DNA from: a bacterium
Lineage (GTDB): Bacteria; Hydrothermota; UBA3073; JACQXS01; JAQTXJ01
NCBI GenBank assembly: GCA_028716385.1
Contig: JAQUPX010000007.1
Span: forward strand, 81,017 to 145,016
Length of the DNA stretch: 64,000 nucleotides
Direction: 5' to 3'
Below, piece by piece: positions 1-8,519 of the stretch; the stretch's first letter is position 1, and each line of letters begins with the position of its first letter. The position numbers and the translations under genes are program-made. The notes under the pieces were generated by a model. That model did no database searches, was not told the DNA's origin, and saw only the letters and a list, made by a program, of their open reading frames with translations.

Positions 1-653
1 AACAAAAAGCAATGTTGTTTACGAAAGCCATTCTTGATGACCCCGTCCTCGCAGCAAGACTTGTAAACGTCGGAATATTAACAAAACAACAGGGTATGGA
101 TTACGGCGTCGTAGGTCCGACTGCCCGCGCATCAGGTTTAGCCATTGACGTTCGCAGGGATGATCCTTATGCATCTTATGACCTTGTAAAATGGGATGTT
201 ATCAAATTTGATGAAGGCGACGTTATGGCAAAAGCAAAAGTTCGTCTTCTTGAATGTTTTGAATCTTTGAAAATTATACGACAATGTCTTAAAGAAATGC
301 CGGCAGGTCCATTTGACCTGAAGGTTGACGATGTTCCGGCGGGAGAAGGGATCGGACGAGCAGAAGCGCCAAGAGGCGAAGTAATCCACTATGTCCGTTC
401 GGACGGCACAAATATGCCAATCAGGTATAAAGTAAGAGCTCCAAGTTATATGAATATTGCTTCCAATGCAGTAGCCGTTAAGGGTTGCGAAATCGCAGAC
501 GCGGTATTGGTTTTGGCTGCCGTTGACCCTTGTTACTGCTGTACGGAAAGATTAGTCGTTGCAAATAATAACGGACAAAAATTATCAACGAAGGATTTAT
601 TGAAACTTTCATGGCAGAAAACGGAAAAATTTAGAAGTAAGTATAAAAAATAA
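1..653 (+). CDS. echE: Ech-type group 4 [NiFe] hydrogenase large subunit, C-terminal part (5' end outside window)
   Basis: The reading frame is already open at the left edge (phase 3, codons from base 3), so the first ATG at 12 is internal and the gene is cut by the window. About 217 codons remain of a family of roughly 360. The C-terminus carries the nickel-binding motif DPCYCC followed by TER; in maturing group 4 large subunits an endopeptidase cuts after this Arg, and about 30 residues follow here. The upstream text (GILTKQQ, YGVVGPTARASG, DVRRDDPYASYD) is typical of Ech/NuoD-like large subunits. The protein would form the catalytic module of a membrane-bound, ferredoxin-linked, ion-pumping hydrogenase. 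The downstream echF-like ferredoxin fits the end of an echABCDEF operon. Hydrogenase identity is clear; Ech as opposed to Mbh or Hyc class is inferred. Confidence 0.9.
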   Translation, partial: QKAMLFTKAILDDPVLAARLVNVGILTKQQGMDYGVVGPTARASGLAIDVRRDDPYASYDLVKWDVIKFDEGDVMAKAKVRLLECFESLKIIRQCLKEMPAGPFDLKVDDVPAGEGIGRAEAPRGEVIHYVRSDGTNMPIRYKVRAPSYMNIASNAVAVKGCEIADAVLVLAAVDPCYCCTERLVVANNNGQKLSTKDLLKLSWQKTEKFRSKYKK

Positions 654-663
654 TAAAAAGAGT

Positions 664-690
664 GGATTCCCGCTTTCGCGGGAATGACAA
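664..690. repeat. REP-like palindrome, 'attcccgc' family
   Basis: ATTCCCGCTTTCGCGGGAAT followed by GAC lies between echE and echF. The arms pair perfectly (ATTCCCGC/GCGGGAAT). A second copy with the same flank (tgga before, gac.aatgga after) is at 12298-12323. The hairpin may stabilise the 3' end of the upstream message; function is not shown. Confidence 0.8.
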
Positions 691-761
691 ATGGAAGGTA
701 AAAAAGAAAAGGCTTTCATACCCGTTCAAATGACCGGGTATTCAGCCAATATTTAATAATT

Positions 762-1361
762 ATGAAAACTCCTAAAATAAGAGAACTCGGTGAAGCGATA
801 AGAGCGCTTGTCGGTGGTCCTTACACTACTAAATATCCTTACGAACAGACTCCGATGGCAAAAGAATTCAGGGGTATTCTTAAATGTGATTCCGAAAAAT
901 GTATGGGATGCGGCGCATGTATAGAAGTATGTCCTGCCGATTCAAGAAAATTAGAAGACGATAAAAAAAAGGAAACACGTAAGATTATTTACTATTCGGA
1001 TAAATGTATATTCTGTGGACAATGCGAAGCTGCATGTCCTTCCGAAGCGTTAAAACATATAAATGAATTTGACCTTGCAAACGTCACGAGAGATGATTAT
1101 ACGGAAGTCGTTGAAAAAGCTCTTGTATTTTGTGAAAAATGCGGGAAAACAATTTCTACAAAACAACATCTTTTATGGATAGCCGATAAAGTAGGCGAAT
1201 TAGCTTACAGCAATCCTACTTTATGGATACCTCTTACACGGGAATTAAACATCGTTGAACACGATAAAACCAATGCTTACCCTTACCGTTCAGGACATAT
1301 TGTAATGCTTTGCCCTGATTGCAGAAGGGAAACCTGGTTACACGAAACCTGGGGCTACTAA
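762..1361 (+). CDS. echF: Ech hydrogenase ferredoxin-like subunit EchF (2x[4Fe-4S])
   Basis: A 199-residue polyferredoxin of the NuoI/HycF/EchF type. Two classic cluster motifs are visible, CMGCGACIEVCP near residues 47-58 and CIFCGQCEAACP near 87-98. A C-terminal third holds two further Cys pairs (CEKCGK and CPDCRRE) that may form a zinc site, as in HycF/EchF relatives. It should carry electrons from reduced ferredoxin to the small hydrogenase subunit on the cytoplasmic side. It follows echE by about 110 bp, with a REP palindrome between. No SD precedes the ATG (aatatttaataattATG), as in many genes here. It appears to be the last gene of the hydrogenase operon. Confidence 0.9.
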   Translation: MKTPKIRELGEAIRALVGGPYTTKYPYEQTPMAKEFRGILKCDSEKCMGCGACIEVCPADSRKLEDDKKKETRKIIYYSDKCIFCGQCEAACPSEALKHINEFDLANVTRDDYTEVVEKALVFCEKCGKTISTKQHLLWIADKVGELAYSNPTLWIPLTRELNIVEHDKTNAYPYRSGHIVMLCPDCRRETWLHETWGY

Positions 1362-1377
1362 AATTCATGTAACTCAA

Positions 1378-1392
1378 TCCGCCTCAGGCGGA
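1378..1392. repeat. TCCGCCTCAGGCGGA palindrome
   Basis: Perfect TCCGCC/GGCGGA arms around TCA. It is nested inside a second inverted pair, ACTCAA before and TTGAG after, giving a longer stem between echF and gatC. This is one of seven copies of the palindrome in the window (variants included), three of them inside genes. Confidence 0.8.
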
Positions 1393-1515
1393 CAGCTTGA
1401 GAATGTAATCTTTAAGTATTTCTAAAAAGTTGACTAACGTTTAGACTTAATATCAAATATTAAAAATTAAATATCAAAAAGACAAACCAGAAATTAAAAA
1501 AACAAAGTTTAAGAT

Positions 1516-1872
1516 ATGGAAATTACACCTTCTATAGTTACACATATTGCTGAACTCTGTAAACTAAAATTAACCCCGGAAGAAATAGAAAAGTTTACTA
1601 CTGAACTTAGCAGTATCGTAAAGTACGTAAATACAATCCAAAAACTTAGTATATCAAATACTTTGTCAGCAGACACTTCTGACCACAAGCAAGATGCTTG
1701 TGATACATTGCTTAGTGTATCAAATACTCTGTCAGCAGACCCCAATTGTGTTTTTAAAACGGAAACACCCCTGAGAGAAGATATTATAAAAGAAGGATTT
1801 TCTATTTCGGAAGTGCTTGCAAACGCCCCTGCAGTATACAATAACTACTTTGTAGTGCCAAAACTAATTTGA
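1516..1872 (+). CDS. gatC: Asp/Glu-tRNA amidotransferase subunit C with in-frame repeat insertion
   Basis: GatC stabilises the GatCAB amidotransferase that makes Gln-tRNA(Gln) and Asn-tRNA(Asn). The N-terminus (ITPSIVTHIAELCKLKLTPE) and the C-terminal PLRED block match the family. Length is 118 residues where about 95 is usual. The excess sits in the middle, where SNTLSAD occurs twice 22 codons apart around a 19-base palindrome; the DNA shows a 30-bp direct repeat (1645-1674 and 1711-1740, two mismatches). The insert lies in the linker that GatC winds around GatA, where extra length may be tolerated. No gatA or gatB is adjacent. The last 9 bases overlap the converging lipoprotein gene. No SD is seen. 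Confidence 0.88.
   Translation: MEITPSIVTHIAELCKLKLTPEEIEKFTTELSSIVKYVNTIQKLSISNTLSADTSDHKQDACDTLLSVSNTLSADPNCVFKTETPLREDIIKEGFSISEVLANAPAVYNNYFVVPKLI
1645..1740. repeat. Direct repeat flanking a palindrome inside gatC
   Basis: Two 30-base copies differing at two positions (1645-1674, 1711-1740) flank a perfect 8-bp-arm hairpin, cacaagca/tgcttgtg with loop aga, at 1684-1702. Each copy also holds an internal AGTAT/ATACT-like pair. The unit length of 66 bp keeps the reading frame. Confidence 0.85.
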
Positions 1873-2361
1873 CACCGTATACTCCCCTGACCACTTACCT
1901 TTAGTTATCGTTACCGGAATAGAAGTTTCTCCCAAGATTGTAGAAAAGAATGCCGTCCCTTTAAGTTCGTAGGCAGCTTTGTTTGATTGTATGGCTTCAA
2001 GTGCAGTTTTTCCTATTTTAGATAAAGATAATCCTATGCTCACGGGAAAACTTACAGTTTTTTGAGGGCCTACTCTTAATTGGTCTGTTATTTTCCCGTC
2101 AGCTACATTTTTCCCATTCAAAAGAAGGTTAAAAACAAGTTTATCGAGAACCGCTTCTATGGCATTATTTGGATTCATACAGTCAATGTTCAATTTTACG
2201 TTGACCTTATCTAAATCTTGTAACGGATTATACTCTACAGCCTCTATATTGGCAATCCTGAATTTACAATCCTTCATAGCTAATCTGCTTTTAATCATCG
2301 CACAACCTGAGAAGGTTAAAAATACAAAGCTTAATAGAAATAATCTTTTAAAGTTTGTCAT
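1864..2361 (-). CDS. LEA14-like (late embryogenesis abundant type 2) lipoprotein
   Basis: A 165-residue lipoprotein. The signal peptide ends in a lipobox with Cys20 (FSGC), so the mature protein is predicted to be lipid-anchored in the envelope. The rest forms one LEA type 2 / WHy-like beta-sandwich: it contrasts a set of paired strands (VKLNIDCMNPN, LVFNLLLNGK, SFPVSIGLS) as in bacterial LEA14 proteins with a signal sequence, whose role is not firmly known. The SD (AAGGAG) lies just before the ATG and is fused to the arm of a palindromic repeat (2371-2428). The 3' end overlaps gatC by 9 bp tail to tail. Confidence 0.75.
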   Translation of the reverse strand: MTNFKRLFLLSFVFLTFSGCAMIKSRLAMKDCKFRIANIEAVEYNPLQDLDKVNVKLNIDCMNPNNAIEAVLDKLVFNLLLNGKNVADGKITDQLRVGPQKTVSFPVSIGLSLSKIGKTALEAIQSNKAAYELKGTAFFSTILGETSIPVTITKGKWSGEYTVSN

Positions 2362-2370
2362 TTTCTCTCC

Positions 2371-2428
2371 TTAGTTGGAGTTTCCGCCCCAGGCGGATTA
2401 CTACAACTTATCCAGCTCAGCTGGATTC
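2371..2428. repeat. Modular palindromic repeat, 'AGTTGGAGT' family, copy 1
   Basis: AGTTGGAGT, then an inner palindrome TCCGCCCCAGGCGGA (2383-2397), then acAACTTATCCAGCTCAGCTGG. It occupies the gap between the lipoprotein and the LVIVD protein, and one arm abuts the lipoprotein SD. Confidence 0.75.
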
Positions 2429-2438
2429 TTTCCATTTC

Positions 2439-5138
2439 TTACTTCGTTAGTATAATCTTCTTCGTCTCCCTATAACTGCCGGCATTAAATTTAATAAAGT
2501 AAATATTAGACGCAAATTGCCCTGACGGTTTCCAACATACGGTATGATATCCGATTTTCTTTGTCTCATTCACGAGAGTTGCAACATTCTGTCCGCATAG
2601 ATTATATATAGAAAGATTGACTTTTGATTCTTTAGGCAAAGCATATTGAATATTAACCATTTTACCAAATGGATTCGGTTTGATAGATGATATTTTGAAT
2701 ACCGTAGGAATAGAATCTATCTTTTCCTCTACCCCAACAACAATATGAAGAGTAAAGTTCTGTGTATCTGCTTTTGCGTTACCATCATCTACTTTCAAAC
2801 TTATTATTGTATTTTGTACGGAGTCCGGTGCAGTGCCACTCAAAACACCTGTTAACGAATCTATAGTAAGCCATCCGGGCAAAGTTAAACCGGTATAAAA
2901 AGTGTTTCCATGCCCTTCATCGTCTGAATTTGCGTCATAAGTATATAAGGAATCACGATATATCGTTGTGTCGGGAATACTTGTAAAATGAGGCGCCGAA
3001 TTCAAAATATGAAGATGATAAGTCTGGGTATCAGAACTTACGGAATTGGTCGCCAATATTCTAATAATCGTATCTCCAACATTAGCGTTGGTAGGCGTCC
3101 ATTCAATTTCACCCGTAGTAGAATCTAAAGTCAGCCCGGCAGGATGTGTTATAAGCGAGTAAGAAGGAAGCGGACAAGCTCTGGCAAAAATATTATACGA
3201 AAACGTAGAATCTTCCGCTTGAATCGTATCGGTTTTGGAAATTATTTTTGGAGCCAGTGATATCGGGAACTCGTAAATGCCTACGGAGTAAGTGTCACCG
3301 AGATAAATATACGGACCATAAAAACTCATTCCATAAGGTTTGCCTGTCGTATTATATCTTGCAACTTCCGTCATAGAATTATCGGGGCTAATATGAAGGA
3401 TTATTATATCATCATAATTAGTTATATAAAGATAATTTGCCTGGGCTTCAATTCTATAATACCCTCCAACATCAATAGAATCAACACAAACCATCCCCAG
3501 TGAATTGTCCATTCTATATGATTTTAAATAATTACTTTCACAAAAATAAGCAAGAGAGTCAACAACTACAAAATCGGAAGTTAAATAATATCCCGGGTAT
3601 GATCCTACTAACACAGGATTTGTCGGGGTTGAAATATCTATAACTTTAAAATCTTGAGTTGTTTGATTAAACGTGTAAACACTATCTCCTTTAACATATA
3701 TATGTTGAGTCGTTCCCGTATCAGGGAAAGTTCCGACTATTCCAAGAGTGTCGTCATATATAAATAATGAATCCCTTTTCCCCAGTATATAGCCCTTATC
3801 ACTGCGAGTAATATCCTGAAAATAATTGTTACCTTGTTTCGTTACCGTTGCGTTCAGGGAATAATCTTTCAAATTAATAGCATGTAAGCCATATTTCCAA
3901 CCATTTACATAATACATATATTTGTCACTCATAGCAATGTTATATGAGGAAGCTGCATCGCTATATTTATTTACATATGTCGGATTTAATGGGTTTGTCA
4001 AATTGTGGACAAGCAATTCTCCTAAATTTGAAACCATAAGTTTATTACCATAACATGTAAGAGCCATAAGCGGTCCTTTGTCAGTTGTAATACTTGAATA
4101 CATAGAAGGGTTTAGTTTGTCAGTCATATTTATAATAGCGGTTTCATACTCGTCTCCCGTTGCCGTCGTATGGCTTGCCGTCATAAGCATAATGTTTCCA
4201 AATATATCAATTGTTCCTTCGCCTCCACCAAGCTGAATAGGTTGACTAACCGAATCAGGAGTTGCCGGGTTGACGACATTGATTATATTGAGAGCCCCTC
4301 CATGTTTATAACAGTATGCAAGCGTATCTATGACTTTTACGTCATAAAAAGCATAATAAATTCCCGCATTAAAAAAACTAACCACCGAAGGATTATTTGG
4401 GTCTTTAATGTTTATTATTTTTAAGCCGCGGTCTGGGTAAAGGCTCCCCAAATACGCTAAAGTATCCTTTACTTCTATGCCTTCAGTGCTGCCAAACCCG
4501 GGAAAACATTTCACCTTAAAAATAGAATCGGGGTTTGATATATTTAATATCATAAGACCGGAATCCGCCGACGTTGACATATATAAATAATTACCCGAAA
4601 CAGCAAAATCACAGACGTTACTATTTAGATACGTAAAATATATACTGTCTCTTGCTACAGGAAAAGCAGGATTGAAAATACTGAATACTTTTATCCCGTA
4701 ATAACGCGACACATAAAGATAATTTCCCGATACCTGCATTCGGTCAGGACAGTCAAAAGGAAGCGGATACGAACCTAAATCCAATGTGTCCGTTACGAAA
4801 GGATTGCTTGTGCTGGAAACATTTACCACAAGAAGTCCCGTTCCCTCATCCAGAATATAGGCATAATTTCCAACGACTCTTACGGCTTGCGCCTTTCCCG
4901 GTGTTTCTAGAGTCCCGACAATTTGAGGATTCTGGGGAGTATTTATGTCATATATCATAAGTTCGCGTTCGGTTACCGTATAAAGATAATGCCCGGAAAC
5001 CCAAGAATCTTTAAAAATACCGTGGTTGTACGCCATACTGCCTTTATAAGTTAACACAGGCTGGGACATAACATTGGCACTGTGGAATATCCCAATAAAC
5101 ATAACAACAAAACATACAAAAAACTTTTTTGGAAACAT
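2439..5138 (-). CDS. Secreted LVIVD-repeat / Ig-like surface protein with T9SS-type CTD
   Basis: 899 residues from the ATG at 5138, chosen because AAGGAG lies six bases upstream; an in-frame start at 5189 has no SD. A signal peptide (MFPKKFFVCFVVMFIGIF) leads into about 600 residues of LVIVD-type repeats (V.GNYLYV and similar every 40-45 residues), which form a beta-propeller-like array. Two putative-Ig (cadherin-like) domains follow (near 650-820), with the pattern GLTLDSTTGEIEW. The last 75 residues are a CTD starting KPNPFGKMVNIQY and ending KKIILTK. Probable cell-surface or released protein; ligand unknown. It is one of ten CTD proteins in the window and is flanked on both sides by palindromic repeats. 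Confidence 0.85.
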   Translation of the reverse strand: MFPKKFFVCFVVMFIGIFHSANVMSQPVLTYKGSMAYNHGIFKDSWVSGHYLYTVTERELMIYDINTPQNPQIVGTLETPGKAQAVRVVGNYAYILDEGTGLLVVNVSSTSNPFVTDTLDLGSYPLPFDCPDRMQVSGNYLYVSRYYGIKVFSIFNPAFPVARDSIYFTYLNSNVCDFAVSGNYLYMSTSADSGLMILNISNPDSIFKVKCFPGFGSTEGIEVKDTLAYLGSLYPDRGLKIINIKDPNNPSVVSFFNAGIYYAFYDVKVIDTLAYCYKHGGALNIINVVNPATPDSVSQPIQLGGGEGTIDIFGNIMLMTASHTTATGDEYETAIINMTDKLNPSMYSSITTDKGPLMALTCYGNKLMVSNLGELLVHNLTNPLNPTYVNKYSDAASSYNIAMSDKYMYYVNGWKYGLHAINLKDYSLNATVTKQGNNYFQDITRSDKGYILGKRDSLFIYDDTLGIVGTFPDTGTTQHIYVKGDSVYTFNQTTQDFKVIDISTPTNPVLVGSYPGYYLTSDFVVVDSLAYFCESNYLKSYRMDNSLGMVCVDSIDVGGYYRIEAQANYLYITNYDDIIILHISPDNSMTEVARYNTTGKPYGMSFYGPYIYLGDTYSVGIYEFPISLAPKIISKTDTIQAEDSTFSYNIFARACPLPSYSLITHPAGLTLDSTTGEIEWTPTNANVGDTIIRILATNSVSSDTQTYHLHILNSAPHFTSIPDTTIYRDSLYTYDANSDDEGHGNTFYTGLTLPGWLTIDSLTGVLSGTAPDSVQNTIISLKVDDGNAKADTQNFTLHIVVGVEEKIDSIPTVFKISSIKPNPFGKMVNIQYALPKESKVNLSIYNLCGQNVATLVNETKKIGYHTVCWKPSGQFASNIYFIKFNAGSYRETKKIILTK

Positions 5139-5151
5139 TTTTTCTCCTTTC

Positions 5152-5262
5152 TTAGTTGGAGTTTGTTTCATAAGAAACATTATAGTCAAGCCCTTGGGAG
5201 TTTTACTCCTTAGGGATTCCTATCCCGCTTGCGGGACTCCAACTTATCCAGCTCAGCTGGGT
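5152..5262. repeat. Modular palindromic repeat, 'AGTTGGAGT' family, copy 2 (long form)
   Basis: AGTTGGAGT, inner hairpin GTTTCataaGAAAC, a second inner hairpin CCCGCttGCGGG, then ACTCCAACTTATCCAGCTCAGCTGGG. It sits directly upstream of the LVIVD gene SD, in its probable 5' leader. Confidence 0.8.
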
Positions 5263-5314
5263 TTATTTTATTTTTGTTTGTAAGAATAAAATTCGTAGTT
5301 TTGTGAAATACAAA

Positions 5315-6742
5315 TTACTCCCATAACGAAACCTGCTTTGCCCTGTCTTTTTCTATCCTCAACATATCGTCGGACTCGATTTCCGTAGGATAATCCCCCG
5401 TAAAACAGGCCGTACAGCAGAGTTTTCCATTACCTACACTTTTTAACATTCCCTCCAGTGATTGATATATTAATTTGTCCGATTCTATCTCTCTTTGAAT
5501 CTGGCTTAAACTCCTGCCGTTAGCAATAAATTCTTTTCTTGTCTGCATATCAATTCCATAGAAACACGGGTATCTTAACGGCGGGCAGGTGCTTGCAAGA
5601 TAAATTTCTTTTGGTCCGGCTTCTCTTATAAGCGATATTATGGATTTTGAAGTAGAACCGCGCACAATGGAATCGTCTATTAATAATATTTTTTTACCTT
5701 GAATCTCGCATTTTAATGGGTTAAGCTTGTATCTTACCTTTTCCGCCCTGTTAACTTCCCTCGGCATTATGAACGTTCTGCCTATATATCTGTTTTTTAT
5801 AAGTCCTTCCCTGCAGGGAATTTTCAATGCTTCTGCCGCTCCTTGTGCCGCAGTTCTTGCCGTGTCGGGAACCGGTATTACTACATCCGGTTTTAATTTC
5901 ATCTTTTTCACGAGTCTTGCAATTTCCTCTCCCAACTTCAATCTTGCTTTGTATATTTCTACGTTATCCATTATAGAGTCAGGTCTTGCAAAATATATAT
6001 ATTCAAATATACAGTGACGCGCAGGCTTCGCCTTGATTATTTTGGATTTCATTTCCCGCTGCATATTTATGAATATGGCTTCCCCGGGTAAGACATCCCG
6101 CATCTCTTTGTATCCAAGAGTATCAAGCACTACAGATTCTGAAGCTATGCAGAAATTCTTGCCTTTCTTCCCTATCTTGAGAGGCCTTATGCCTTGCGGA
6201 TCCCTGAATGCCAACATCCCGTGTCCTGCGATAAAAGTTATGCAGGAATAACTCCCGTTTACTTTGGACATAACTGCTTTCAGGGCATTAAATATTTCGT
6301 TTGGTGAATTAGTACTCGAGTCTTTTAAGTTCGCTGCAAGGACATTAAGTATAACTTCCACGTCGTTTGTCGTATTTATGTGTCTGTGATAGTTATTTGT
6401 AATCCATGTTCTCAAACTTCCGTAATTCGCAACGTTGCCGTTATGAACCATTGCTATGCCGAAAGGAGAGTTTGTTAAAAGCGGTTGGGCATCTTCTTCG
6501 CTGCCGGAACCAATTGTCGGATACCTTACCTGCCCTATTCCCGCATTTCCGGTTAAAGCAAGTAAATGTTTCTGTTCGAAAACTTCCTGTACCGTTCCAT
6601 TACCTCTTCTCGAATGGAACCTATCATTGTCGTAAGTTACAATACCTGCGGTATCCTGTCCCCTATGCTGAATCGCAAGCAACCCGAGCCATAATTCTTC
6701 GGCTACAGGCGCATTTCCTATTATCCCCACAACTCCACACAT
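5315..6742 (-). CDS. purF: Amidophosphoribosyltransferase
   Basis: First committed enzyme of purine synthesis: PRPP plus glutamine to phosphoribosylamine. The 475-residue length is standard. Cys2 is the Ntn-type nucleophile exposed after Met removal, and the glutaminase domain shows QHRGQDTAGI and NGNVANY. The transferase half has the PRPP loop LLIDDSIVRGST. Cys residues in RHCIFEYIYFARP, CFYGID and CCTACFTGDYP match the [4Fe-4S] subclass typified by Bacillus subtilis PurF. No propeptide precedes Cys2, as in E. coli. There is no clear SD. It stands alone, with no other pur gene nearby. Confidence 0.96.
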   Translation of the reverse strand: MCGVVGIIGNAPVAEELWLGLLAIQHRGQDTAGIVTYDNDRFHSRRGNGTVQEVFEQKHLLALTGNAGIGQVRYPTIGSGSEEDAQPLLTNSPFGIAMVHNGNVANYGSLRTWITNNYHRHINTTNDVEVILNVLAANLKDSSTNSPNEIFNALKAVMSKVNGSYSCITFIAGHGMLAFRDPQGIRPLKIGKKGKNFCIASESVVLDTLGYKEMRDVLPGEAIFINMQREMKSKIIKAKPARHCIFEYIYFARPDSIMDNVEIYKARLKLGEEIARLVKKMKLKPDVVIPVPDTARTAAQGAAEALKIPCREGLIKNRYIGRTFIMPREVNRAEKVRYKLNPLKCEIQGKKILLIDDSIVRGSTSKSIISLIREAGPKEIYLASTCPPLRYPCFYGIDMQTRKEFIANGRSLSQIQREIESDKLIYQSLEGMLKSVGNGKLCCTACFTGDYPTEIESDDMLRIEKDRAKQVSLWE

Positions 6743-6837
6743 AAGTATACATAAATTACTTTATTTATGCATTATGTCAATTAAAATGTTATTTCTATTT
6801 GTATGGGTGCTTGTCCTATAACAACTTTAACAATTTG

Positions 6838-6867
6838 TTGACAATTTTTTGTTTTTCTGACTATGCT
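6838..6867 (+). promoter_or_regulatory. Candidate promoter of the Omp85-like gene
   Basis: TTGACA at 6838-6843 and TATGCT at 6862-6867, spacer 18. The start codon is 47 bases after the first base of the -35 box and has no SD, so the leader would be about 10 bases. Confidence 0.5.
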
Positions 6868-6884
6868 TTACCTTATAACTTGAA

Positions 6885-8333
6885 ATGAACATAATCTTTT
6901 TTTTAATAAGCACGATAATATTTGGCAATAAGTTTTTTTCCCCTAAACAACTCCTAACCGAAACCGATACGATAAACGTTGAGACAATTACAAATCTTTA
7001 TAAACAACAGGGCTTTTTGCAAGTAGAAGTCAAATCTTCGGGAGATACACTATTCATAAACGAAGGCTCTCAATACAAAATTGGCAAGATAAAAATTACG
7101 GGAAACAAAATATTCAAATCCCGCGAACTAAGAAAATTGCTTACTATGAAAAAAGGAATTATATTCAAGGAAAATGTTTTCTTAAATGATATCGAATCCA
7201 TTATAACTAAATACGAAAATTCCGGTTATCCCTTCTGTAAAGTAATTCCCGCTAATTTTAATTTTGCTGAGAATAAAGTAAATTTCGAATTTCAAATCGT
7301 CGAAGGCCCCTTTGTAAAACTTAAAGAAATAAAAGTTATAGGCAATAACTCCACCAAGGATTTCGTAATCCTCCGAAAATCCGGTCTTAAAAAAGGTGAA
7401 ATGTTTAAGCAATCCACAATTAACACCGCAAAACAAAGACTCGAAAATCTTGAATTTATTGACTCTGTAAAAATAGATTTATTAACCGAAGATACGCTTG
7501 TAATTGAAGTAAAAGAGAAACGGGCAAACACGGCGGAAGGAATCGTCGGCTATCAACAAAATGAACTTGCAGGATTGTTTGAACTCAGAAGTCCTAACCT
7601 TTTCGGAACGGGTAAAGTTGTCCATATTAGATGGAATCAACTTGGCAAGTTATCAAGTTATTCGGAACTTGAATACAAAGAACCCTGGCTATTTGCTTCT
7701 AAAATCGGATTTACAGGAAATTTTCTATACAGGAAAGAAGATACTACTTACACTAAAAAACAAGCCGAATTGCTTCTTAACATCCCAATAAATTATGAAT
7801 TCGTAGCGGATGTCGGAGCCTGTGGAGCATTTCTGAACGAAGAATCTATCTACACGGGAATACTTGGAATAGGATTCAACACCCAAACAATACCCGGGGT
7901 AAATTACCATATCAAAACTGCATTTACCACACAATATATAGAAAGAATAATGACAAATTTTGATTCATACATACCAATAAAACATAGAGATATTTTATTC
8001 AATTCAATAAATTTTTATAAACTTATGAAAGATGTTTCGATTTACGATGAGCTTAAACTAGGTGGCGCAAAAACACTGCGAGGTTACTGGGAAGATGAAT
8101 TCAGCGGAACTACAATAGGATGGTCAAACATTGAATATCGTAAATATTCGGGTAATTCTTTCGTGTTCCCATTTTATGACATAGGATATATTGATGGAAT
8201 TTGGCGACAAGGGTTTGGCATAGGAGGCGCGGTAGAATCACCAATCGGAATGATAAAAATTATGTATGCAGTAACCAAACCAAATGAATTTATGGACGGG
8301 AAATTGCACCTGTCTCTCCAAGCAGTATTCTAA
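6885..8333 (+). CDS. Omp85/BamA-family outer membrane protein with POTRA domains
   Basis: 482 residues, shorter than BamA (about 800) and near TamA or short Omp85 size. After a hydrophobic start come POTRA-like repeats: YKIGKIKITGNKIFKSRELRK and VKLKEIKVIGNNSTKDFVIL give two clear ones, with a weaker one before them. The second half, from about residue 210, is rich in alternating beta strands (D15/bac_surface_Ag). GGAKTLRGYW at about residue 393 matches the conserved (V/L)RGY motif of the loop 6 that lies in the Omp85 barrel. It should insert or export outer membrane proteins, which implies a diderm cell. No neighbouring gene clarifies its client. The start lacks an SD. Confidence 0.85.
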   Translation: MNIIFFLISTIIFGNKFFSPKQLLTETDTINVETITNLYKQQGFLQVEVKSSGDTLFINEGSQYKIGKIKITGNKIFKSRELRKLLTMKKGIIFKENVFLNDIESIITKYENSGYPFCKVIPANFNFAENKVNFEFQIVEGPFVKLKEIKVIGNNSTKDFVILRKSGLKKGEMFKQSTINTAKQRLENLEFIDSVKIDLLTEDTLVIEVKEKRANTAEGIVGYQQNELAGLFELRSPNLFGTGKVVHIRWNQLGKLSSYSELEYKEPWLFASKIGFTGNFLYRKEDTTYTKKQAELLLNIPINYEFVADVGACGAFLNEESIYTGILGIGFNTQTIPGVNYHIKTAFTTQYIERIMTNFDSYIPIKHRDILFNSINFYKLMKDVSIYDELKLGGAKTLRGYWEDEFSGTTIGWSNIEYRKYSGNSFVFPFYDIGYIDGIWRQGFGIGGAVESPIGMIKIMYAVTKPNEFMDGKLHLSLQAVF

Positions 8334-8519
8334 TCCCCTCTTATCTGCCCTCTGTGCCTTCTATCTGTTAGTTTTTAACTCTAACTCCTTTTCTGCTTTC
8401 AGTATCCGTGTCCATCCGTGTTAATCCGTGGCAAATTTCTCTGTTTTTCTGTTTAGTGTACTTTTGTGCTTTCGTGTTTTTGTGGCAAATATTTGGGTTC
8501 TCAGTATTCTCATTTGAAA
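8334..8519. repeat. Degenerate intergenic repeat, 'ATCCGTG/CTCTGTG' type
   Basis: The gap between the convergent Omp85 and methyltransferase genes is filled by near-repeats of ctctgtg, tatccgtgtccatccgtg, ttaatccgtggc and ttcgtgtttttgtggc. No ORF is supported. The same vocabulary returns in about a dozen gaps. Confidence 0.75.

Noticed and set aside
4170..4424. Antisense open frames within large secreted-protein genes
   Set aside because: They lack SDs, overlap well-supported coding sequence and have biased composition expected from shadow frames.
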